A stretch of DNA of 64,000 nt from Brasilonema angustatum HA4187-MV1 (GTDB lineage Bacteria > Cyanobacteriota > Cyanobacteriia > Cyanobacteriales > Nostocaceae), in contig JAHHGV010000042.1 in NCBI GenBank assembly GCA_019359695.1, forward strand, positions 1 to 64,000. The letters are read 5' to 3'. Under the pieces are notes generated by a model that was not told the origin of the DNA, made no database searches, and saw only the letters and a list, made by a program, of their open reading frames with translations. Shown in pieces: positions 50,048 through 60,445 of this stretch (its first letter is position 1; each line of letters opens with the position of its first letter). Both the position numbers and the translations under genes were made by a program.

Positions 50048-51328
50048 TCACAATACTTCACGTCCCATGTAAGGTTGCAGCGCTTCTGGTATCCGCACCG
50101 TTCGATCCTCTTGTTGATAGTTTTCTAAAATCGCAGCCATTGTACGTCCCACAGCCAGTCCTGAACCATTGAGAGTGTGCACGAACTGAGTTCCTTTCTT
50201 TCCACTTTCTTTGAAGCGAATTTGCCCGCGTCGCGCTTGATAGTCCAAAAAATTGGAACAACTGGAAATTTCTCGGTACTTTCCAGAAGAAGGAAGCCAA
50301 ACCTCAATATCGTAGGTTTTCGCCGAGTGAAATCCTATATCCCCAGTACATAATTCTATGACTCGGTAAGGTAGCTGCAACGCCTGTAAAATTGCTTCTG
50401 CATTGCTTAGCAATTTTTCCAGTTCCTCACTAGAAGTGCTGGGATGGACAAATTTCACGAGTTCAACTTTGTTGAATTGATGCAGTCGAATCAGTCCCCG
50501 CATATCGCGTCCATAACTCCCAGCTTCTCGGCGAAAACAGGGAGTATAAGCACAGTGGTAAATAGGCAAATCTTCAAAATTTAGAGTTTCACCACGATAG
50601 AGGTTCGTTACAGGAACCTCCGCCGTAGGGGTAAGCCACAAATCATCCGCCGCACACTTAAAGCTTTCTTCAGCAAACTTGGGCAATTGACCCGTAGCTG
50701 TCATAGACTCCGTATTAATCAAAAATGGGGGAATGACTTCCACATACCCTGCAGCTATCTGGCGATCAAGCATAAATTGGATTAATGCTCTCTCCAACTT
50801 GGCACCAGCACCTATAAGGGTGATAAAGCGACTTTGTGCGACTTTTACAGCTCGCTCAACATTAAGAATACCCAACTTCTCGCCAATTTCCCAGTGAGGA
50901 ATAATGTTTGGGTTTTGGGGAAGATACTCATCACCCCAACGACGCACTTCTGGGTTATCTTCCTCACTTTTACCAACAGGTGTGGAGTCGCTTGGTAAAT
51001 TAGGAAGTGTGAGTAAAAGTTCTTCGATTTTGCCAGAGAGGTCTTTTTCTTCAGGTTCCAGTGTGCCAATCTCAGCTTTGACAGAACTACCTTCATCACG
51101 CAACGCTTGAATTTCTGGTCCTTTGGGGTTGCAACCAGATTTTATCTTTTCCGGAATTAATTTTGCAATTTCGTTACTGCGTGCTTGCAGTTGATTTCGC
51201 TTCGCTTCCAATTCACGTTGTTGTTTATCCAACTCCAAAAGCGGCTGAATATCGTAGTGACCACCACGAGTCTTCAACCGTTCCTGAACCAATTGTGGAT
51301 TTTCCCTTATTAACTTAATGTCCAGCAC
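50048..51328 (-). CDS. serS: Seryl-tRNA synthetase
   Basis: [23 protein letters not shown] ... [13 protein letters not shown] ... [26 protein letters not shown]. Confidence 0.97.
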   Translation of the reverse strand: MLDIKLIRENPQLVQERLKTRGGHYDIQPLLELDKQQRELEAKRNQLQARSNEIAKLIPEKIKSGCNPKGPEIQALRDEGSSVKAEIGTLEPEEKDLSGKIEELLLTLPNLPSDSTPVGKSEEDNPEVRRWGDEYLPQNPNIIPHWEIGEKLGILNVERAVKVAQSRFITLIGAGAKLERALIQFMLDRQIAAGYVEVIPPFLINTESMTATGQLPKFAEESFKCAADDLWLTPTAEVPVTNLYRGETLNFEDLPIYHCAYTPCFRREAGSYGRDMRGLIRLHQFNKVELVKFVHPSTSSEELEKLLSNAEAILQALQLPYRVIELCTGDIGFHSAKTYDIEVWLPSSGKYREISSCSNFLDYQARRGQIRFKESGKKGTQFVHTLNGSGLAVGRTMAAILENYQQEDRTVRIPEALQPYMGREVL

Positions 51329-51586
51329 AGATCTATCCTAGTTTTTAGCCTAGTATTTTCTTTACAGTTAACACTTCAAAATATAGTACTTCCGACTGGT
51401 GACAACTGCAAAAGCTAAATAGCAGCGAAAAGTCAGTGATCTATGAAGAGAAAGTGAAGTTGCCAACACCTCTTTAGTTCATAGCTTCTCTGAAGAAAAA
51501 CGCTTAACGCTTAACGCTTAACAGAGTGAATGATATTTCTTAAGGCTGTTGCTAACGGTTTTATAGCGAAGCGTGAGAGGTTGAGA

Positions 51587-51883
51587 TCATTCATCTGTCT
51601 TAGTTATAGCAACAGCCTGATGACTTTTTTCTGACTGCTCAACTAGACCATTTTCGGTTGTCTTGTTGTAATTGTACTGACTCCTCAGCAAATATTGTTG
51701 CTCTTCATTTTTAGAATTTGTCGGTGCAGGTAACCAATACCCAAGTATGCCTGTTAACCCACCCCAGTAAAGCGCTTGGTTGTCCTGAGGTTTATTAGCA
51801 ATCAGCTTGAAAGTACACAACCCAAGCACTACAGTACTAAAGAAAACTTGTACGGCAAATGTCCATGTTTGATGATTTTTCAT
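51587..51883 (-). CDS. Small hypothetical membrane protein
   Basis: MKNHQTWTFAVQVFFSTVVLGLCTFKLIANKPQDNQALYWGGLTGILGYWLPAP. Confidence 0.65.
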   Translation of the reverse strand: MKNHQTWTFAVQVFFSTVVLGLCTFKLIANKPQDNQALYWGGLTGILGYWLPAPTNSKNEEQQYLLRSQYNYNKTTENGLVEQSEKSHQAVAITKTDE

Positions 51884-52089
51884 AAGATTTGTATAGAAAA
51901 ACTTTAATTTAGTTTTTTTGTGTACTTTGATATCACCCAAAACCAAGATGGTTATCTAAGTCACTCTGTAGTAATATTCAACTTAAGCACTTTCACTTTC
52001 GCAAAATTCTGGTAAAAATTTTTGCGAAATTCTTCAAATAATTAGTAGTTGGTCATTCCAGCAATCCAAAGTAAACAACTAATGATCAA

Positions 52090-52683
52090 CTAGGAACTAC
52101 GCTCAGACTGAGGTTTGGAGATGCGGTAGAGTATCCAAATTGACGCGACAAGCCCCCCAAAATGGGCTGTAACCGTATTCGTGTTTGCCTGGACAACAAA
52201 CATGTCTAAGGGTTGGATACTCCGGCTAGGGTCGATCTGGGTGATTACTCCAGCACCTAATTGCGGTAAAGTCAATGACTTTGTGACTAGAGTCCCAACA
52301 ATTATTTGCGCCCCTAAGAGAGTCACCAGCATTCCCACTAAATGCACCACAATCGCAAAGCGTACAACTTGAACAGTTTCAGCTTTGCGCGGGCGGTTGT
52401 TAAGATTTGAGGATTCTAGTCGATTGCCAAGTCTAGTGTAACGGAACGCTATATATATACCTACTGCTAAGGCAACAAGCCCAGCAACGGCAAAAATAGC
52501 GCCAAACCCAGTTCCAGGGTTACTACTAGTATTGGCACCTCTCTGACTAAATACTGCGAACAGCAAAATAACCCCAGAAACAACACCTAGCACTAATTGA
52601 ATCCAGAAGCTAACCCATCCTGTAAGGCGAAATACTTGGGCAATTGCCCGGAGTGTAGACGAATCTGACATACTGATCACCAT
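52090..52683 (-). CDS. DUF3611 family membrane protein
   Basis: LRAIAQVFRLTGWVSFWIQLVLGVVSGVILLFAVFS, four hydrophobic helices. Confidence 0.8.
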   Translation of the reverse strand: MVISMSDSSTLRAIAQVFRLTGWVSFWIQLVLGVVSGVILLFAVFSQRGANTSSNPGTGFGAIFAVAGLVALAVGIYIAFRYTRLGNRLESSNLNNRPRKAETVQVVRFAIVVHLVGMLVTLLGAQIIVGTLVTKSLTLPQLGAGVITQIDPSRSIQPLDMFVVQANTNTVTAHFGGLVASIWILYRISKPQSERSS

Positions 52684-53228
52684 TTGTGCTGAGGGCTTGA
52701 TAAATTTACTATCATACTTAGTAAGTGTGATAAAAATATTTTTAGTAAATAAATTCCGTACTTTAAACTTTTTTTAGTGTGTCCACTATTCACAATGCTT
52801 GAAAAAAATATGATATTTTGCCTAATTTTTTAGCAAAAATTCTAGGAAAATTACTGTCTAGCAAAGTTTTGATTAAGTTTTACATAAATACCGCATTTTC
52901 CCTTTAAAATTGCTTAGACGGTATTTTATGCTTAAGCAATCCTTATGCCCTTGGCATTACTTAACACTCTTCGATTGCAGCATAACCGTTGTTAAATCGC
53001 TCCTCAATACAATGTCAGAAGCTTGGGTAGAGATACAAAAATTTGTATCCCTATAGTTGGTGCATCGGTTCCACTATCAATAAGTGTGAAATCTGTCTCA
53101 TGTTATTTTTACCCTTTGGTGATCCGGCCTAAACAGTGCTATGTACTCATTGATGGAGTGTAGTATTATATACTGTTTTTTTCTGATTGTCAGCTTGACC
53201 CTTAGGCATTTTTCGTCATTCATTAACC

Positions 53229-53576
53229 ATGAAACTTGAGGATATATATCACTTCTTTGAAAATCCTCCGCCAACTTACCTTTGTCAGGAACTCGCTGTT
53301 TGTTATATAGTGTACCTTTTGTCACAAAGCGAATCCTATGGAACGGAGTTGATCCAACGACTGGAAACTGAATATCCAACCTATCGGCTTTCAGATACTG
53401 TGCTTTACAGTGCGATTAAATTTCTTGAAGACCAGAAAGCAATTACTGGATATTGGAAAAAGCTAGAAGGACGGGGACGTCCAAGGCGAATGTACCAAGT
53501 CTCTCCAGAATGGCAATTTAAAGCACAGGATTTAGCTCGTTTGTGGCAACAGTACATAAGTGGGAGAATAAGTTAA
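53229..53576 (+). CDS. PadR-family transcriptional regulator, Pex-like
   Basis: YLCQELAVCYIVYLLSQSESYGTELIQRLETEYPTYRLSDTVLYSAIKFLEDQKAITGYWKKLEGRGRPRRMYQV. Confidence 0.8.
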   Translation: MKLEDIYHFFENPPPTYLCQELAVCYIVYLLSQSESYGTELIQRLETEYPTYRLSDTVLYSAIKFLEDQKAITGYWKKLEGRGRPRRMYQVSPEWQFKAQDLARLWQQYISGRIS

Positions 53577-53630
53577 CGAATAATTCATAATGAATAAATC
53601 ACCTCCTGTGAAACACTCATAATTTAGTTT

Positions 53631-54161
53631 ATGGATACTGCTACTCTAGCATCCACGTTGCTGCTCACTTTTTTATTATCGGTTGGGCTATTTTTCTTTA
53701 TTCGTGCCTCTACCAAAGATCGTACAAAAACCACACAACTGGTTTGCGAGCAAGATGAAGCTACTTTAATGCCTCAATTAAGGGAGTATTTTCAAACACG
53801 GTCTTACCGAGTAGCAGCGGTCGACCCGATACAAAACCAGGTAACTTTTGAAGGCATTGTTAGACCAAGCTGGTTTTTAGCTGTGTTTTTAACAGTTTTA
53901 GCAGGTATTGGTCTTCTGTGTCTATCATTGGTTTTGTCACTAATTTTTCCCAACCTAAGTACAGTTTTTCTTGGGATGGTGCTGCTCTCACCTTTGAGTG
54001 GTGTTTTTTATTGGTACAAAGCTGGCAAACTTGAAAAGGTGTCGCTGAAGGTAGAAGCAGCCCAAAGCAACCAACACTCTCCAACTCAAGTAACACTAAC
54101 AGCCCATCGAGATGAAATCATTGAGTTACAAAGGACATTAGGATTAAAAAGTTCCCAATAG
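53631..54161 (+). CDS. Cofactor assembly of complex C subunit B-like membrane protein
   Basis: Two-helix N-terminus, YRVAAVDPIQNQVTFEGIVRPSWFLAVFL. Confidence 0.6.
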   Translation: MDTATLASTLLLTFLLSVGLFFFIRASTKDRTKTTQLVCEQDEATLMPQLREYFQTRSYRVAAVDPIQNQVTFEGIVRPSWFLAVFLTVLAGIGLLCLSLVLSLIFPNLSTVFLGMVLLSPLSGVFYWYKAGKLEKVSLKVEAAQSNQHSPTQVTLTAHRDEIIELQRTLGLKSSQ

Positions 54162-54515
54162 CTGTTATGAGGACGGCTGGCTAAAAACTCTTCCCAAGTA
54201 AGCGATAGATAAAAGCCACCCCCCCTCAGCAACTACCCTGATGCTAGACTCTTGTCTTGCCATTATTTGTATAGCATCAGATAAACTATTGGCTTTAATA
54301 TTAATTCAATATAAGGCTACAGAAAACTGTAGAATGTTGCCAACAGAAGCACTCTGGCTCTATAAAGTTGTTTAATCTTTGAAGCGATTAACATCTCAAA
54401 TCTTGTAAAACAAGCTAGGGACGACTAGTCCCGAAGTCACGCGCTTAGGATCGGTGACTTATACTCATGCTGCTGCAAAGCTGCATGAGCAAGTTACGAG
54501 GTTTAGCCTAAAATT

Positions 54516-54587
54516 CCAAGGCTGAATCCAAATTTCGCTGTCGCCGCCTGCGGCGCGGCTACGCCTAACATTTGGATTCAGCCTTGG
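54516..54587. repeat. Inverted repeat CCAAGGCTGAATCCAAAT...ATTTGGATTCAGCCTTGG
   Basis: 18-bp perfect arms with GC-rich loop. Confidence 0.85.
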
Positions 54588-54771
54588 GAATGTCAAAACT
54601 TTTAAGAATAAGAAATGGAATAGAGAGAGGAGGTAAAACGACTGCAGATCTGTAGCTCTTCTCCACAAGTTGTTGAAAAAAGCTATCTCGCTTGAAGCTA
54701 CGTGCCAAAGCTTTGATCAGAACAGGTTCGCTGTATCCTCACTCCCACGTACGTTTTCACACCTAATACTC

Positions 54772-54802
54772 AACTTATACAAACACAAAGTTTGTATAAG
54801 TT
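54772..54802. repeat. Perfect hairpin AACTTATACAAAC-ACAAA-GTTTGTATAAGTT
   Basis: 13-bp arms, 5-nt loop. Confidence 0.92.
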
Positions 54803-54950
54803 GATAGTCTTAAAGGCAAAACTGCTAGCTTAACACTGGCAAGTGAGCTACATTCTTAAAAAAAAATGAAACTTAAAAAAAAACTAGCAATTTCGGTTGT
54901 TAATGGTTGTCAGGAGCTAAATTCAAACTCTATGATCACCATATGTTAGT

Positions 54951-55268
54951 TCAACGACTAGCAACAGCCAGTGACTCCTGACCTGGAGCAGGTTCGAGTA
55001 CCCTCAGGCTAGGAAATAAGAAGTGATTTTCTTCAACATATTGAGCTCCAAACAGCCCCTTTTCAGCCCAGAAATAACGGTCTGTTGTGTGTTCGTTTCG
55101 CTTTACAAGTAGCAAAGCCGGTGGCAAGATCCCCTCAGCTTGAATGAATTTTCTAGCTGCTGTCACAGGCTTATCTTCACCGCTTTCAATGCTAAATTGA
55201 GGCACATGCTCTAAAATTCGCCGCCCTTCTTGGCGACGACGACTCTTCCTCTTGCGTCTCCTTGCCAA
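54951..55268 (-). CDS. DUF3155 domain protein
   Basis: MARRRKRKSRRRQEGRRILEHVPQFSIESGEDKPVTAARKFIQAEGILPPALLLVKRNEHTTDRYFWAEKGLFGAQY. Confidence 0.85.
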   Translation of the reverse strand: MARRRKRKSRRRQEGRRILEHVPQFSIESGEDKPVTAARKFIQAEGILPPALLLVKRNEHTTDRYFWAEKGLFGAQYVEENHFLFPSLRVLEPAPGQESLAVASR

Positions 55269-55544
55269 CCTTCCTTACCTCCTCTAACAAGCGATCGATT
55301 GTAGTGATAGCTACAAAATCCGTCGTAATTATAAAAGTTCTAGTTCAAAAATTCAATAGTTTTTAACCTTTTGATACAATCCAGTTAATTTATTTTTTTG
55401 TATAAAAACCAGAAGCGTTGAACAATATAATTCGTTGGAACGAACTGTTAGTTGCAAGATTCAGTTAAGCTTTGTTAAATAGGAAAAGCCAACTTTTGTT
55501 TCTTTTCGTCCGTATAGTCTGTCATTTTAAACAAGGGCTGAGAA

Positions 55545-56975
55545 ATGTTAATGTCTGCCAGTTCTGAGTTTGTTGCTCTATGCCGAGAGCAATTGGCACT
55601 GTTAGCCCAAGGGCTGGAAGCATCTTTGAGCGTTGTTTATTTAACGCAAGAATTGATAGAGGCTTCGACAAGTGAAGCGAAGCTGATTCCTGTGGTAGTT
55701 TATCCAGAAACCGCAGTGGAACAGCACTTAGCTAGTGCTTTGGTATTGCCCACCTCAATACCTATCTCAAATCCTAATTGGGCTTCCTATCGTTCCGCCT
55801 CTGTCACCTTGGATAAAACACTGCATTCTCGTACCGGTGATGTGTTCAACGAGAAACACAATCGCAATAACCTCCGGTTATTGAAAGCAGCTGAGGACTT
55901 TCCCGCCCCATCACAAGAAACTGCGACAGGAGATACAGCACCACCGCATTCAACAGAGGAAGAAGAATATTTATTTAAAGCGGATCAAATTGTTTTACCT
56001 CTTGTTCATGAAGATGTGATGATGGGGTTGCTCGTCACAGTCAGAGAAGACCGAGTATGGAATGAACAAGAAAGGAGTCAAATAGAACGAGTTGCCCAAA
56101 CACTATCCCTTGCTTGTATTTTAGATCAGCGTCGAGCATGGTTGCACCAGCAATTGCAGCAACAACAAATTTTTCAAGAAAAACAGCAAGATTTACTAGA
56201 TAATTTATTGCATCAGCTTCGTAACCCGTTAACAGCATTGCGTACCTTTGGCAAACTGTTGCTGAAGCGACTGCGACCAGGCGATACTAACCGCGAGGTC
56301 GCAACTAGTATTGTGCGGGAAAGCGATCGCCTCAAAGAATTGTTGCAACAGTTGGATGAAGTTATTGACTTGAGTGCAGAAGATTTAGAACCATTAACTT
56401 TACCGCAAAAAGAAGTGCTTGTGGAAGCAAATCTACAAAAAGACTTCATAGCCCCGCTCTTGTTGCCCGGTGCAGGAGAAAAAGAAGTTAATTGTTCTGT
56501 ACTAGATGTATTGGAACCATTGTTAGTATCAGCCAGAGCCATTGCTCAAGAAAGAAATTTGCAACTCGTATCCGAAATTCCCCCTAACTTACCTCTGGTA
56601 CGCGCTAACACCAAAGCATTACGAGAAGTACTCAGCAATATACTTGACAATGCTTTGAAATACACTCCCACTGGCGGCAAGATTTTGATACAGACCAGAC
56701 AAGAAAAACTTCATTTTCAGGGAATTGCCATCAGTGACACTGGTCCTGGTATTCCACCACAAGATTTACAGCATCTTGGAGAGCGTCATTACCGAGGTGT
56801 TCAAGCTCAAACGGAAATTCCTGGCACGGGATTAGGATTATCAATTGCCAAACAGCTCATACAACAAATGCAGGGCGAAATACAAGTTTTTAGCCCTGCT
56901 GTGACTTTGCTTAGATCATCACCTGATGCACCAGGAACGACTTTTATTATTTGGTTACCTGTTGCTCATTGTTAG
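55545..56975 (+). CDS. GAF-like sensor histidine kinase
   Basis: LLDNLLHQLRNPLTALRTFGKLLLKRL H-box; SNILDNALKYTPTGGKI; GTGLGLSIAKQLI. Confidence 0.92.
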   Translation: MLMSASSEFVALCREQLALLAQGLEASLSVVYLTQELIEASTSEAKLIPVVVYPETAVEQHLASALVLPTSIPISNPNWASYRSASVTLDKTLHSRTGDVFNEKHNRNNLRLLKAAEDFPAPSQETATGDTAPPHSTEEEEYLFKADQIVLPLVHEDVMMGLLVTVREDRVWNEQERSQIERVAQTLSLACILDQRRAWLHQQLQQQQIFQEKQQDLLDNLLHQLRNPLTALRTFGKLLLKRLRPGDTNREVATSIVRESDRLKELLQQLDEVIDLSAEDLEPLTLPQKEVLVEANLQKDFIAPLLLPGAGEKEVNCSVLDVLEPLLVSARAIAQERNLQLVSEIPPNLPLVRANTKALREVLSNILDNALKYTPTGGKILIQTRQEKLHFQGIAISDTGPGIPPQDLQHLGERHYRGVQAQTEIPGTGLGLSIAKQLIQQMQGEIQVFSPAVTLLRSSPDAPGTTFIIWLPVAHC

Positions 56976-57094
56976 TATTGAGTTAAAAGTGATACTTTTA
57001 ACTTAGGCATTCCGGACAAGCCAGACTTTCCCTGTAATGAATGCGCAAGGATTCTAAACAGTCAGTTTGTTTCAGGGCAAGTCCTGACTACTAA

Positions 57095-58468
57095 CTATTT
57101 CAACGAAATCTGAAAGTTTTCACCAATAGTCATTTGTAGGTCAGTGTTTGGGTCAATGGCGATTAACTCAACACTCTTTTTACCAAAGAACAGACCAACC
57201 AATCCACCAATAGCAGCCCCCCCCAGAACTTCTCCAGCACTAATAGCCTTATCGCCAGTTACAAGCGAAACCGCCGCCGCTGCGCCTGCGCCAAGTGCAC
57301 TATTCCTAAGAATTGTTTGTGTATTGGTGCCTTTTTTGATAGTTTCAGTCTTGGTAATCACTTCAGAAGTCGCATTGATTGGATACTCTTGACCATTGTT
57401 GGTTAAAACGAGTTTTTGGGCAACGAATTGAGAACCACCCTTATTTTTGACGGGACGAAGCTCACCAACTACTTGACTACCTGCTGGAATGAGCAAATTT
57501 CCTTTATCAGTGACAACATTTTGCGCCACAGTCAGAGTTAAAGGAGCTGTTTCATCCTTAGTCACAAGAATTTTTTCTGCTTTTTCATACCTTATAGGAA
57601 TAACAGTTCCTTCAGGAATTGTCACCGCGACTGGTTTTGATGGAGTCGGTTCGCCTACTGGTTTTGATGGAGTCGGTTCGCCTACTGGTTTTGATAGAGT
57701 CGGTTCGGCAAAAGTTACAATGTAGGCTGAGTTGATTGTTGCGGCTTTATTGAAACTCACGAGTGCTTGGTAGAGAAAAGCTGCTACTTGTGCCCGAGTT
57801 GCAGTTGTATTGGGACTTAGGAATTTAGCATTAGGATAGTTGACAACAATTTGCTTCTCTGTAGCTGCAGCAATAGGGCTACGGGCATAGCTAGAAATGT
57901 TAGAAGCGTCGTTGTAATTTTGTAAGATGCTGTCGGTATTACCGCTAACGTTGTAATTTAAACCGTTAGAGAGAGAAACTAAAACCTGTTCGCGGAGAAT
58001 ATTTTGGTTAGGCTCGAAACGATTGCCAGGATATCCAGACAAAAAACCAGTGGTGTATGCATTCGCAATCGCACTCGATGCCCAGTAGTTGCTTGGCACA
58101 TCGTAAAATCCGACTGCCTGCCGTTCTGGTGTTTTTCGGAAAGCTTTGCCAATCATGGCAGCAAATTGAGCACGTGTGACTGGTTCCTCTGGGCGGAAAC
58201 TGCCATCTGGAAAGCCAGCAATAATACCTCGCTGTGCCAGTTGTCCAATAAATTCTGCTGCCCAATAGTTAGATTGAACGTCAGTAAAATTTGTTTGGGC
58301 AAAAGATGCTGTGGGTATCACTAGAGGTGCGATAGTTCCTGTAGTTATGCCCAAAACCATGAATGCAGCACATCCAGATTGCCAACGAAAGCGACCAAAC
58401 ATTATATTTTTACTCCCCACACAACCTGCTATTTTCTGTTTGTAAAATGGACTACTTTTTGCTGACAT
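57095..58468 (-). CDS. S-layer homology (SLH) domain protein with a C-terminal domain shared with 59295..59984
   Basis: Three SLH motifs (FTDVQSNYWAAEFIGQLAQRGIIAGFPDGSFRPEEPVTRAQFAAMI ...). Confidence 0.92.
   Translation of the reverse strand: MSAKSSPFYKQKIAGCVGSKNIMFGRFRWQSGCAAFMVLGITTGTIAPLVIPTASFAQTNFTDVQSNYWAAEFIGQLAQRGIIAGFPDGSFRPEEPVTRAQFAAMIGKAFRKTPERQAVGFYDVPSNYWASSAIANAYTTGFLSGYPGNRFEPNQNILREQVLVSLSNGLNYNVSGNTDSILQNYNDASNISSYARSPIAAATEKQIVVNYPNAKFLSPNTTATRAQVAAFLYQALVSFNKAATINSAYIVTFAEPTLSKPVGEPTPSKPVGEPTPSKPVAVTIPEGTVIPIRYEKAEKILVTKDETAPLTLTVAQNVVTDKGNLLIPAGSQVVGELRPVKNKGGSQFVAQKLVLTNNGQEYPINATSEVITKTETIKKGTNTQTILRNSALGAGAAAAVSLVTGDKAISAGEVLGGAAIGGLVGLFFGKKSVELIAIDPNTDLQMTIGENFQISLK
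57632..57706. repeat. 27-bp tandem repeat in the SLH-protein linker
   Basis: GGTTTTGATGGAGTCGGTTCGCCTACT ~3 copies, encoding GEPTPSKPV. Confidence 0.92.
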
Positions 58469-59294
58469 TATTCCAAAACAAAGTGTTTAGGTTAATACTT
58501 TTGTTCAGCTAAAAGAGTCATTAAAGGATAAAGAATGAAGTCTAAATAACTTCTTTCTTCTTTCACGTTTGAATTTTATTCAGTTCATAACCAGTCCCAT
58601 CTATGTCATTTGTAATAACAAATGACTCATGACTGTCTTAACAAATAAATACGCAACGGTAGATGCGCATTAGTTTATTTATTTTCCTAAATGTTTCGCC
58701 AATAAAAACGATTTATCCGAAGCATCCCAAATGTGTAAATTCACACAAAGGATGATTGCTTTGTTCTACCCTTTGGGTTCCCCCTTGGGGTATCTGCTCA
58801 GCCTGCACTTTGCACTCAGGCTCTTCGCCACCAGGAGGAAAACCCTCCTGGTGCTTACACTCACTACGTTACTTATGCCCTCTGGGCACCCTGCTTTGAA
58901 CGTGGCGGACGAAGACTTTTGGAAAATTGGGATGCTCCTGATTTCTATGTAATCGTAAGACGTGCGATCAATAAAATAGTTGCAGAAAAATGATAAAATT
59001 TACATAAATTAGAATAAGCAATATCGCGGTTTTGCCCAATCACGCGCAATATCCTTATCTGTCACGCATTGAAATTGCATACAGCTAGAAGCGAGACTAC
59101 TTACTAGCAGGTTGTTTTCTTCCGGATTTAACTTTAAAATTGCTGACTTGCTTTATCTTGTTTTCTGTGAAACAGGAGGGGTTGCTCTTTTGGCAGCCCC
59201 TTGGTAGTGTGAGGGCGGTTGGGTAAAGCACCCTGCCCCTTTGGAGCAGTTGTATTGCAAACAGATGGAACTCACGACCTAAATTAGGAGAAGC

Positions 59295-59984
59295 CTAATA
59301 GTAACCACGGGATACAAACAAACTAGAGCGTAGAGTGAGATCCAAATCTCCTCTTTGGGGTTCAATAACGATAACTTCAGTGTTTTTACGTCTGAGTAGA
59401 ACACTTGCTGCTGCACCAGCACCTGCACCAAGTATAGGTTCAATCGCTTGAATTTTGCGATCGCCTGTTATCAATGAAATCACACTAGCAGCACCTGCAC
59501 CAATAGCAGCATCTTGCACTATTTTATCTGTTCTACCTCCTTTACTAATTGTTTCCTTTCTGGTAATAGCCCGAGAAGTTGCATTAATAGACTGTCGTTC
59601 ACCATTAGGAAGGATTAAGTCTTGAGCGACAAAATAAGTACCTTTTTGACCATTTCTGGTGGTTGGTTGCAATTGTCCTTCAATTTCACTTCCTTCAGGA
59701 ATCAACACATTTCGTGAACTGTCTACAAGGTTTTTTGCTACTCTCAGTTTTATACGTGTCGTTTCATCAGGAGTGACAACAATTTTATCTTTGTCATATG
59801 TCATTGGCACTGTAAATCCAGCAGGAATTGAAATTCTTCCTGATGGTGTTTGGCTTCCTTGACCACGAAAGATGCTTTGTGCAGAAGCAGGAGCAAACAT
59901 AAACATGGGTGCAATAGTACCTGTTGTTATTGCCATTGCCATGAGTCCGGCTGCTCCAGATTTCCAACGATGAAATTGACTCAT
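59295..59984 (-). CDS. Exported hypothetical protein, paralog of the C-terminal domain of 57095..58468
   Basis: Shared pattern IPAG/EGT..P..Y, LLIP.GS.V.G.L.P, AQ.L.L.NG....INATS..IT..ETI..G, GAGAA..SL.TGD. Confidence 0.8.
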   Translation of the reverse strand: MSQFHRWKSGAAGLMAMAITTGTIAPMFMFAPASAQSIFRGQGSQTPSGRISIPAGFTVPMTYDKDKIVVTPDETTRIKLRVAKNLVDSSRNVLIPEGSEIEGQLQPTTRNGQKGTYFVAQDLILPNGERQSINATSRAITRKETISKGGRTDKIVQDAAIGAGAASVISLITGDRKIQAIEPILGAGAGAAASVLLRRKNTEVIVIEPQRGDLDLTLRSSLFVSRGYY

Positions 59985-60445
59985 AGTAAAGTCCTTTTGT
60001 TCTTTTTCTTAATGTATGAGTTCTTAATGTATGAGACGTGCTGTTACTGAGATTGTTTCTGGCTCTTTTTAAACCTGTCAGTAGGCATATTCCGAGTGAA
60101 AAGTGACTAGTGTGACGGTAAAAAGATGCAATTGTTCCTCTTTAATTCTTATACCGTTCATCTGCACTTATGAAAAGTAACGAAGGATATATATGACGCA
60201 AATCTTGTGAAATAGTTCCTAAATGTTTTTACATCCTATGTGTCCGACGATGTATATTCAGCAATAAGTAACGATAAGCTGAATCTAATCTCTTGTTTCT
60301 ATTGTATTCTTTTGTTATTGGAATGGTAAATTTTTAGACTAATACATCTTTGGTTGACGAAAAGAAAAGGAAAAAGCTTATTACTTTCCTAGAAAGCTAA
60401 GAACAAAGGTGAAGACAATTTTAGTCTCCACCTTTACTCTTCAAG

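Noticed and set aside
54985-55005. GGTTCGAGTACC resembling a tRNA T-arm
   Set aside because: Lies inside the DUF3155 CDS; no cloverleaf or acceptor stem around it
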